Shown here: one piece after another, positions 54,900-64,000 of the stretch
Position numbering within the stretch: the first letter of the stretch is position 1
Layout: every line of letters begins with the position of its first letter
Origin: Globisporangium splendens
Lineage: Eukaryota; Oomycota; Peronosporomycetes; Pythiales; Pythiaceae
Reading direction: 5' to 3'
DNA length: 64,000 nucleotides
Assembly: GCA_006386115.1 (NCBI GenBank)
Contig: VFIW01000067.1
Location: forward strand, 62,001-126,000
Translations under genes and position numbers: made by a program
Notes under the pieces: model-generated
What the model saw: only the letters and a program-made list of their open reading frames with translations
Told to the model about the DNA's origin: nothing
Databases searched by the model: none

Positions 54900-55327
54900 A
54901 TGCCTATATTCCTGCATGACCTAGTATCGCATAATAATAACAAAAGTGCTTTTCTTCTTTCTTGGTGCTTCAGTCTGCCTTATATTTGACTGTGTAGGAT
55001 TTTGAGTGCAGCGTGGGTTCATGGCGACAACTACCCGTGAAGGTTGTGTGAGCCACGAGGCATCGTTGTAGGGAGCGTTCCCGTCTCGCAGCTTCAGTTT
55101 CCTCCGATATCGAACATGTTTTCCTTCGACAGGTGTAATCAAAGATCACACCTGTGTAGATCTTTTAGTGTGATGCGTATCTTACACAATACACAGCGCA
55201 CATGAGCTTCGAGATGGTGCATGTGTGTTTGCATTTGGTCCTGCAAACTTTGTGCTTCACACACACTGCGTTTTCCAGTAAAGTACTTGTGTCAAAAAGG
55301 AGCATGAATACGAGCTTTACTCAAAAA
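54900..55327. other. Convergent gap
   Basis: 428 bp between the stops of the ankyrin-kinase and acid phosphatase genes. AT-rich, no supported feature. Confidence 0.4.
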
Positions 55328-56890
55328 TCAACACTCTTCCCCCTTAGAACCATCTTTCGGGATGAGCCAGCAGTGGCCGACTTGACCACCGCCCTTGACG
55401 GTGTCCGCGGAGCTTTCCTTGAACTGCCAGGCGTCGTCAAACGTGATGAACTGCAGCTTCATCTGCTGCTTGCCAAAGTACAGCTCAAAGATGCCATACG
55501 GGGTGTCGTGGCCGATCCAGACCGTGTTAATATTGGTCGCGTAGTCTGGAGGTCCACCGATACTCCCCGACTGGGTGCCGCCGCTTGTGCCGTTCGTGAC
55601 GAAATGGGTCTTGAAATCACCATATTCGTGGCTTTCGGTGTGCGTGTGGCCATTCATGAAGAGATGCACACCTGTAGCTGCGAGCACGTTGTTCCATTCT
55701 TGCATCATCGGTGGCGCCACGTGGGAATGCGGAGAGTAGTGTGAGTTCACAACCTTCCACGTCGCTGTCGATGCCTTGGCGTCGCGAAAGAGTTGGCGCA
55801 GCGAATCCGCCTGCCACTCCTCCAGCTTTGCCAAGCAGGCGTCAACCATGTTAGTGTGACCTCCGACACACAAAGGGTGGCCACGATCAACATTGTTGCA
55901 GCTGGCATCGCCGCCGTATTTTGTCTCGTACCCGTAGCAGTGGCAGCAGATTTGCTCCTCACCGTGGACCGTCACAGCATTCGTATCGACGTTGAAAATG
56001 TCAACCGTCACCCCAGTGTCGGCGTCTTTGATGGTCTCGACGTATACCGAGCGGGTATCTGCCAGCGATCGTTGCATGGACTCTTGTACCCGCTTTGACG
56101 CGTAAACTTCTCGTCCAGTTGCTTGAGCAAATCGGCTTTGCTTGTGCACTCGACAATCTGGTTGTCCCACCTCCCGCAGATGAACATTGCACCGCCGTAA
56201 TCGTGATTGCCCGCGACATTGACCCACTTGACATCGATCAGTGAATCTTGGTTGTAGTACGCTTCGAACGAGTTCTGGAACCGGTATGCGACGTCATCCG
56301 ACCCGAGGCCATTCCAATAGAAATTGTCCCTGGTCATCATGCAGTTAACGAATAGCATATTAGCCTCGCAGTACCATAAGTCTTGCTAATAACAGTGAGG
56401 TTGAGTGTGTGCACTCCACTTACCCATGGCCGATGATTACTTTTGGCTTGAGCTTCTTCGCTGAAAATGAGAGCAGGTGCGCGACATTTTGCTGCGCCTG
56501 CTGGTCTTTGTAGTACTCGGCATTGTCAACTCCAGTGGAACGGTATCGATTGCAGCAAGAGTCCAGACCCAGATCCACTCCCCGAACGCCAATCGCAAGT
56601 GCATGCAACGAGTATGTTGCCGTTTTGTCGACAGTTGGCGATGGTGTCGTCGTCGCAGTCGGAGTCTCTGTCGTAGAAGTCGACCTCGTCGTCGTTGGTG
56701 GAGAAGGTGACGATGTCGATGTTGGTGAAGGGGATGAGGACGAGGCACTGGTGCTGCAGTGGAAGCCCAAGTACGCAGCAGCCTCAGTACTCGCACAGAT
56801 CACACTCGTGAGCACATCCGTCGTCGCTGCTGCCCATACTTGAGGACATGCGAGTGCCCAAGCTAATGGAACCACTGCACACAGCTTCAT
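55328..56890 (-). pseudogene. Secreted purple-acid-phosphatase-like protein with frame break
   Basis: Exon 56890-56424 and exon 56329-55328 (intron 94 nt, donor GTAAGT). The protein starts with a signal peptide (MKLCAVVPLAWALACPQVWA), then a Ser/Thr/Pro-rich stretch, then a calcineurin-like phosphoesterase domain: GHGDNFYWNGLG, VAGNHDYGG, VVNSHYSPHSH and NGHTHTE, the metal-binding blocks of acid phosphatases. Frame changes near 56043: upstream sequence ends RWQIPARY, while VETIKDADTGVTVDIFNVDT continues one base out of frame. The first motif, normally GDxG, reads GVRG here, losing the first Asp ligand. The rest is well kept. It is either a recent pseudogene or a functional gene with a sequence error plus a variant site; the type call reflects the break. 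Confidence 0.6.
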
Positions 56891-57381
56891 CGTTGGCAAC
56901 GCTTGGCTGGTTGCTGCCGCAATGGAGTTCAAATCTGCGTGCAGCGAATCCAGATGTGCGATGCCAATCGCTCGGCAGGCAGATCGAATCGACGCGCGTT
57001 GTGCTCCTTCCAATGGGTTACGTCTTTTCAAGATCGGGTGGAGGATCCCTCTCCAATCCGATACACAACAGCACTTGAGAGCCGTTGAGAAAGGCGGGAC
57101 GAAAAAAAGATCTATGTTTGGTGCCACTCGGCGATTGATTAGTAAATAGCTGCACATTGCTCTCGATTCTGGCAAGTTCAGCAGATATCCTCAATGACCG
57201 ACAGCGTTATTCGAGCACCTAGATGCACCGTCACGCTCTTATCGTAGCCCTGCTCCTGTCGTCTTCGCTATTATTGTCACCACCTTGACCAGCAGCACAA
57301 CGACGAACTTCGACCGAGACTCCCATCTGTTGCCCCAGGCTTCCCCGTTGGGTATACGCACGTCGCGCTTAACGAGCCAAG
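56891..57381. other. Divergent promoter gap
   Basis: 491 bp between the outward-facing acid phosphatase and four-to-five-helix membrane protein genes. Open frames here are extensions of the phosphatase frame without family features. No motif identified. Confidence 0.4.
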
Positions 57382-58032
57382 ATGAACGATGCGTCTGCAT
57401 GGGACAGCAATGCCCTGGGTGCGCTTAGTGCGACTCGCCGTGTGCACATCATCGACGACTTACTTGGTGCAGTGCTCGTGCTGCCAGCTGCTGCGTTCAC
57501 CGTGGCGTTGGAGCTCACGCGGCGCCAGATATGCGCCGTGTACCAACTCGCGTTCGCTCTCTGCGCAAGTTGGGCGTTCTTTATCGTTGGCGACCTTGTC
57601 GACCACCACTTATCCAATGATCAGCTGAATATCGCGCTCTATGGATCGTACTTCTCCAGCTCGCTCGCGACGTCGTACATTTGCCTGCCCTTGCTGGCGA
57701 GTGCGGTCACCTCCCTGGTGTTCGGACTGCACCTGTCGGTGTGCAATTGCGACTGCTGCTGTCTGATCGGCTCCAAGTGCTCGACACACAAGCAATGCTT
57801 TGCTGTTCGGTTGCACTCACAGCCTTCGCTGTACGGGTCGTGCTTCCTTGTGCTCTTCGTCGCCATCGGGACGCGTCCGAACGTTCGCCTGCGAGGATCG
57901 GTGATTAACCCCATCGGGGGAACACTGCACTGGACCATGCTCAAATCACCATTTTACCTGTCGATCATCCACGTCAGCAGCCTCTTCTTGATCGCATTGA
58001 AAGTGTTTCTGCAGCACGCACGTAGCTCTTGA
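57382..58032 (+). CDS. Small multi-pass membrane protein, unknown
   Basis: 216 residues, single exon, not recognised. Hydrophobic segments at about 25-45 (LLGAVLVLPAAAFTVAL), 52-72 (YQLAFALCASWAFFIVG), 86-118 (SLATSYICLPLLASAVTSLV), 152-166 (CFLVLFVAIGT) and 193-211 (IIHVSSLFLIALKVFL) suggest four or five membrane helices. A Cys cluster (CNCDCCCLIGSKC, about residue 120) lies after the third. No signal peptide is evident; the N-terminus is probably cytosolic. The cluster could be palmitoylated or bind metal; this is a guess. Confidence 0.6.
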   Translation: MNDASAWDSNALGALSATRRVHIIDDLLGAVLVLPAAAFTVALELTRRQICAVYQLAFALCASWAFFIVGDLVDHHLSNDQLNIALYGSYFSSSLATSYICLPLLASAVTSLVFGLHLSVCNCDCCCLIGSKCSTHKQCFAVRLHSQPSLYGSCFLVLFVAIGTRPNVRLRGSVINPIGGTLHWTMLKSPFYLSIIHVSSLFLIALKVFLQHARSS

Positions 58033-58219
58033 CATTATACCATCATGCGAGTCTCCTCATCCCAGTCGACTGTGGTGTCCTGACTTGACCCATTTTGTCT
58101 GTGGTGTAGGCTGATCACACGACACTGACACATCAAGGAGGCAGCAGTTTCCAGAACCTGTCAGGACAACTCCAAGCCTCAGCAATACCAGCAGGAATAT
58201 CGACACATGACGACGATTT

Positions 58220-59120
58220 GATGCGATCACCACCCCCGAAACAGGTAAGGACGTTGCTGCCAAGAGTCTTTATGTGATCATCTCCATTCTGAATGTCTCT
58301 TGTCTGCGACATCCAGGCGGTTCCTCCATTACCGAGACGATCGATCGAGCCGAAATCAGCATTGACACGAAGTCCACGATCCGCGTCGAGCCTTCCTTCT
58401 GCGACGAATGCACTGAAAACGGCGGAGAGTGCGGCTCAAGCCAAGCTGGGAACCATGAACCGAAGATGCACGCCTCTGCTGCACACTTTCGTCCACAATG
58501 AAATCCAGGTGGACAACAACGATGGAGACGTCTCGGCGCTGATCAGTAGTGATAGCGAGGGTGACGAAGACGTGCTACAACCGAGTTTCAAGACCACAGG
58601 ACCGAGTGCGCATCTCCCACTGCTGCTTCATCCCCAACACCAGCAGCAACAGCAACATGACAAGCTCTCCCACTCCTGCTTCTCCTCGGGTGGATCACTC
58701 TACTCGTCCAGCCCACCGTCGTCTCCAGTATCGACCGCGTCGTCCTCGTCTTCGTTCTCGTTTTCCTCTACAGACCGACAACCTCAGAACAAGTTGCGGA
58801 ATTCTCGGTCGCGGTCTACCAGCAACGTATCGTCGTCGTCCACGACACACCTGAGTGGTCTCAGTCACAATGAAGATCCAGGGTTCGACAGCTCCATGAG
58901 CTCCTCGGCAACGCTGGACTGCTACAGCGATCGACCAGCATCGGCGACATCCTCAGTATCCTACGGTCTTCGACGGCGTGCTGCCGCAGCAGCGCCGAGA
59001 ACCGTGACGGCAGGTATCGTGGAAGCGAGAGACCGCGAGTGGCTCGAGTGCTGTGACCCGGTATCCGGGAATGTGTATTACTATAACCAGCTCACAGGCG
59101 AGAGCCGCTGGGAACGATAA
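58220..59120 (+). CDS. WW-domain protein with Ser-rich body
   Basis: Exons 58220-58243 and 58317-59120 join in phase to 275 residues; donor GTAAGG. Most of the protein is Ser/Gln/Asp-rich and probably disordered, with a poly-Gln patch and Ser runs. The C-terminus is a WW module: REWLECCDPVSGNVYYYNQL then TGESRWER, keeping both Trp and the aromatic core but lacking the usual final Pro. WW modules bind Pro-rich peptides. The coding frame extends further upstream to about 58110 (SSFQNLSGQLQASAIPAG), which would connect to ATG 58045 only through a 35-nt intron, so the true start may be earlier. Confidence 0.6.
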
Positions 59121-59219
59121 CCCAACCTCTCTCTCTCTCTAAAGCAAATCAATCTAATATCTAACAGCCATTTACAACTCGTACCCCGTCCTCCAAAGCT
59201 ACAAAACCAGTGAGCCTCC

Positions 59220-62200
59220 TCAGACTTTGCCTCCGTAGCGATGCGTGAGTTTGTAGTTAGTGTCGAGGGATTTCAGCAGCGACTTGCCAGTCGAGTCGAG
59301 AGCCGCGTACAACTGCTCCTTCTCGTACGTGGAGCAGATATCGAGGAGCGAGAACACTCCTGGACGCAACTTTTGCTGCAGACTCACCGAGAGGTTGTCC
59401 CGCGTCACGCTTGACAAATACGTCAACATCAAGTACACGACGTGCTTGCGCAACTGCGCGTCGTGCTCCTTCATGTACCCATACAGACGCGCAAGATTCG
59501 AGCTCCACTCGACACAATGTGATGCATCGAAGCCGCGAGCGTGCATACCTTCGTCGGTCGATGCGACGACGAGCAATCGCAGCAACGCATTCGTGGCCTG
59601 GATCATGTGTGGGGTGCCATTCACAAGCGACGCAAAGTGGTGGCGCACAATTCGGAGCACGAGCGTGTACGATAGCATCCAGACTTGATGAAGCTGGCTG
59701 GCGGAGAAAAAATGGTCGCGCCAGTGTGCTGCAGTAGCGATCAGCGGCTGGAAACCGATGAAAATGTGCGCCAACTCGTGGGTCTTCCATGTGAACAGCT
59801 CCGCCTTGGTGTAGAAAAGCACAAACACTTGCAGATTCCACGTGCAGAGCTCAGCGCGTTCGGATGCCATTGCCGCGTCCGATTCGCTCGCCAAAGTCGT
59901 CGCAAGCGAGCGGCTGAAGTTCTGAACCAATGAGCCGACGATGCTCTCTTTAAGTTCGTCTAAGTGCTGGCGTCGAGATGCGGTCAGCTTTCGGTCTCCC
60001 TGCAGCAGCAAGTACAGCGCCTTCAGCGCGCTCACAGACCGATTCCACTCTGGCGCTTGGATCTCCTTTGCAACCGTGGCGAGCAAGAGTCGGTACTCGT
60101 CCTTGTTGGCATTCGCCACCAGCGCTTGCAGCGCTTTGTTTGCTTGCGCCACGTCCTCTGGACAACGTTCGCGGTTCGAAACAAGCGAGAGCGCGACGGC
60201 AAGCAAGCAACCATAGGTCTCGAGTGACACGGATGGTCGGAACGCAGGGTAATGCTGGCAAAAGCTCGAGTAGAACGCCCACGCGTCCCGCGACGATCGC
60301 TGTTCCTGGCCAACGACCGCTTTCATCGACTCGGTCAGCACTGCTCCCATGCGCGTTGACAATACAAGTTGCAAACGCTGTCCTTGACTCTGCTTTGACT
60401 CTTGGCTCTTCTGGCGCTGCTGCTGGCAGTCGAGGGCGGTCGCAGCATGGTACTTCACGAGAGCATTCAGCACCTTAAAACAAGTCGCAGTGTCAGATGA
60501 CTTCGACGGTTGATCATCATCACCCACAAGCGAGAGCAGCGCGTCGATAAACTTGATCTCTTCGTCGCCGACTTTGCGTACAACAGCCTTTTCGCCGCTG
60601 AGGCGAAGGTCAGCGAGAGCCTCCACCCCCAACGCACTGCGGAACAAGTTCGTCTCCGTCGCCGCCTTCTTTGAAATCAAACCACGGAAGAGCTCTCCAG
60701 CAAACGCGCCTGCTCCGACAGTCTCATCCAGGCAGAAGCTCAAGATTCCGCCCAAGAGAGGGGTCCCAATCTTCTCCGTGCCATCCGCGTTGGAACTACC
60801 AACCGCAAGTTGAGAGAACACGAATCGCGCACCATTGTCAATGCTTTTTCGCATCGCATCATCATTAGCCTTGTACACAGCCACAGCGATATGCTTGAAC
60901 GCACCCTGCAGCCACGCAAAAAGCACTCGAAGGGCTTCTTCGACATCCGAATTCACATCCTTAGCCTGGGCAAGCGAGGCGTGGACCGCGAACGCGTTCA
61001 CCAATAACTCTCCACATTGTGCGGCGTCCAAGTAGGTTTCTGGGAGATGCGACAAGAAGCCAAAGAGACGAATTGTCTTCTCCAAATGTGATACGCTCTT
61101 GAAATCGGTCGCGAGCGACGCTAGAACACGTGGCGCCACGACCTTAAACGTTTGAATTTCGTAAAAGGCGGCATCGCGAACAATCCGACTTGCAGCACCA
61201 TCCACGGCGCCACTGATCTCTTCATCCAGGTACTCTGTCACCAGCACTTTCAAAAGTAGCTCCGCTTTTTCCTCAGACACGACCTCCAAAAGTTCTGGCA
61301 AGTAGAATGCGACGGCGTCCCAGCACTTGGACTCGATGACATGCTCGACAACCAATAACGCGACGCTCGACAACTCTGACTCGCTGATACGCGTCACTGG
61401 AGAGTCCTTTCGAATGCTCGCGGATTTGCGCAGCCAGAACGCACACAACTTGATGATCCCCGTCGAGTCACGTCGATCGATTTTGGTAGGCAAGGCATGC
61501 TTTGACTTCTTGACGACCTGCGTACCCATATGCAACAATTCCTTCATGGCATGGACGAGGCTGCCTTTTCTCAGCGCCGCAAGGATCACGTCGAACGTGT
61601 CGGCACGAATCGCTGGTGTCATTACATCGTAGAACGAAAGCAGTTCGCCAAAGAGATCAAACAATTCGCGCTCGCCTGCAGAAAACGACACAGATTTCTT
61701 GGAGGACGTCAACTTGGCTGCGATCGGTGTGAACAGCGTTTCGTGAGTCTTCGAGATCAGTGACGCGACCTTGGTCTTGTTCTGGGGTGTGGCATGCACT
61801 TCTTGGAGGAAGATCTGGAACACAAAGCGAACGAGACACATCGAGAACACATCGTCGTCTTCGCCATTGTACTTGGAGTGGAACTCGTTCGTGAACAGCG
61901 TCCACAAAACCTCCAACTGGCCAGGTGGCAGGGTCATAAAGGCGCGTCGAAGCACAGATTCACTCAGAGAGTGCGAGGAAAGTGCGTAAACACCCTCGGA
62001 GACTCGCTTGGACGAGTGTGTTGACATCGACGACTTCAAAAACTTGTCCAGAAGACGCATTGACTTGTACGAACGGACCAGATCCACCAAGCATTCGCTG
62101 CCGGCGCACACCACGGCAGTAAATACAGCCGCGTTTTGCTTGCAGGTCATAAAGTGATCGCCCAGAATCGAGAAAATGGACACCAACGAGCTGTTGACAA

Positions 62201-63760
62201 GGTTAGGCGAGCATCGCACGGCACTGGAAATGATCTGGCAGTGCTCTTGAACGAGCAGAATAGACGCTTCGTCTTGAGTGCCATCTGGTTGACAGCCTTG
62301 CTGGTTTACGAGCTTGAGGAACGCGGCCAGGATTGATTCCATCGCTTCAAACTGTTCTCGATCTTCGGTGTCTTCTGTGATTCGGTAGATATCCGCCTCG
62401 CAAAGCGCGTTGAACAGCGACTTGTACAGCTTCGTCAGCAAAGCCACAGTGGAGGCAGCATCTGCAGCGTGACGCTCTTGGAACGCAAGGAACGACACGA
62501 CACACAATTCCAACCAAAACTTGAATGGCGAGTACGTCGTCGATGCAGTCGCGATCACCGTAGCAGCACGTTTCTTGCTGGTTTTCAGATCCGTTTTCGT
62601 GTCTTCAATCTTCATGTGTGCAGCCGCACGAATGCGCAGCGCAAATGCACCAACAAACACTTCCATAAAGCCACCGACAGAGCTCTTCAAGTCGAGAGGG
62701 ACCGCTGGATCAGAGAGAAACGCCTTGATCTCATCAAACAGGTTTTCTGGTACGAGACCAGCGCCGATGCACCGTCGTTCTTCCTGCGCTTTTTCGTTTT
62801 CGAAGCAACACTCTCTACATTTCCAGCAGCGTCACTTGGATCAGCTTGACGCCAAATACTCAAGTGCACAAGCGCGCCGTCGTATTCGCGAATGTGCTCT
62901 GCATCGAATAACGCATCGACGACGATGCGGTCGAGTAAATCCACGATAGCTGTGATTTCTGTGCTGGGTTGGCGTGTTTGGAGCTGCACCAAAGCGTGAC
63001 GGTGTCCAATTAAATCCCGGAGCGACGTCTTCGCAATTGCCAGGAACACCTTTTTCTTGTTCATCTGCGACCGCTGGAGCTCCTGGAACACCACGAAGAT
63101 CGCGCGTACGAGCACGACGTACTCTTGACGTGTCTTGCCAGCAACGCCTTCCTTCGCAAGACGAGCTAAGCACGTCGTCAATGCGCGGTGCATGAAATCG
63201 GTGAAGACATTGGTCGGCGGCTTGTACATCTGGAAATTCGGCACGCATTCCTCCTGCTCCTGCTCAAACGACGACAGACCGAACAAGTACAAAAACACAC
63301 ACTTCACGTCCAACAGCACATCCAGCTCTGCATCATCTTGCTGGTGCTTGATGCCCACACCCGCGAGCACACCCGTCATGGTTGCGAGCAGGAGGTTGCA
63401 CGAGTTGGTCGGGATGCTCATCGCCTCGCTGTGGTTCCGCGTCGCAAACAACGTGAGCGAGAGGCGCAGCAACCGCAGCGCGTGATGGGTCTGCTTCGGA
63501 CGCTGCTGCTCATCCTTCTTGGCCTTGGTGATCAGGAAAATCGCGAAGTGCACCACCTCCGCGACGATGCGGTGCCACGTCACGTTGAACTCGCGTTCTG
63601 CGCGCTCGAGCAGCGGCGACGCCGGCGCGAGCAGCTGGAAGCCCGTCGCGATGAGCTGTGCGTCACTGTCGTAGCCTCGGCGCGTATGCCGCCAGCGCAC
63701 GAGCGCCAGGGTCTCGCCCCACGGGAACGCCGAGGAGGAAGCCGCCACCACCGCTGTCAT
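59220..63760 (-). CDS. URB2: URB2/NPA2-like ribosome biogenesis factor, one frame break
   Basis: Large nucleolar protein of about 1,500 residues acting in 60S pre-ribosome assembly. The frame from ATG 63760 runs to about 62746; the second frame runs to the stop at 59220. They differ by one base around the TTTT run at 62743-62746 (plus strand): the protein passes from ALVSYQ into NLFDEIKAFLSDPAVPLDLK. The C-terminus matches the Urb2 family: KLRPGVFSLLDICSTYEKEQ, LYAALDSTGKSLLKSLDTNY and a final RYGGKV. The body is helical, as expected. A GTGCAT...CCAG intron of only 26 nt would restore the frame but is very short. A lost or added base is simpler. Lys/Arg-rich TKKRRKND beside the break may be a nuclear signal. 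Confidence 0.8.
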
Positions 63761-64000
63761 CTTGCGTCGTTTCCAGCGTCAAACAATCCGAAAATGGGGC
63801 TCTTCACCAGTCAAAGGCGACCGAACTTAGCAGGACACCGCAACCTTCTTGACTGAGTTTGCTTTCGAGCTAAAGTACGATTGTATTTGACTGATGCCAA
63901 GCGTACTTTATCTGGTATGCAATTGGTGAGGTCTAATTTCGATGCAAAGTGCATGCCATGGTTCTCTGCAGTTGACAGGATCGAAGATGGACTTTACGGC
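63761..64000. other. Upstream region of URB2 at the window edge
   Basis: 240 bp without a supported gene; presumably the URB2 promoter. Confidence 0.4.

Noticed and set aside
1..64000. tRNA, rRNA, transposase or viral genes
   Set aside because: No cloverleaf, ribosomal RNA block, transposase, reverse transcriptase or capsid-like protein was recognised on either strand.

Overview
The window is nuclear DNA from a compact, gene-dense eukaryote, most likely an oomycete (water mould) of the Pythium/Phytophthora type. The evidence is short GT-AG introns (mostly 50-115 nt), small intergenic gaps, flagellar and ciliary genes, PX-ankyrin and ankyrin-kinase proteins, a TKL-style kinase and a formin. 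The species assignment is inference. Exon models were built by hand from splice signals, reading phase and protein-family continuity. In most models every junction agrees in phase; exceptions are stated.

0-16.8 kb: an ankyrin-WW-formin gene cut by the left window edge; a head-to-head pair of ciliary genes (CFAP97D1-like and CCDC103-like); a LysE-type membrane transporter; a protein with ten SLSxFTxGY repeats; a three-RRM RNA-binding protein with an ALYREF-like N-terminus; broken copies of a dispersed gene family; an NSF-N/BTB/cytochrome-b5 fusion; and a probably mitochondrial arginase. 16.8-25 kb: housekeeping genes IMPACT, TRM13, class II fumarase and TAF9.

25-34 kb is less orderly: a many-exon IQ-motif gene, an intact member of the dispersed family, a Cys-rich secreted fragment, a FAM221-like gene with an in-frame stop, and a PX-ankyrin gene. 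34-47.6 kb: GH47 alpha-mannosidase, proteasome subunit RPN8, a giant nephrocystin-3-like NTPase, a second PX-ankyrin gene on the opposite strand, and a GNAT acetyltransferase.

49-64 kb: a 1,865-residue protein with about 27 ankyrin repeats (most nearly identical 99-bp units) followed by two successive helical-plus-kinase modules, the first a pseudokinase and the second apparently active; a secreted acid phosphatase with a frame break and an altered metal-site motif; a small membrane protein; a WW protein; and the ribosome-biogenesis factor URB2, which has one frame break.

At least four proteins (CFAP97D1, CCDC103, FAM221, nephrocystin-3-like) belong to cilium-associated families, fitting a zoospore-forming organism. 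Several single-base frame breaks in otherwise well-preserved genes may be assembly errors, real mutations or unusually short introns; the sequence alone cannot decide.
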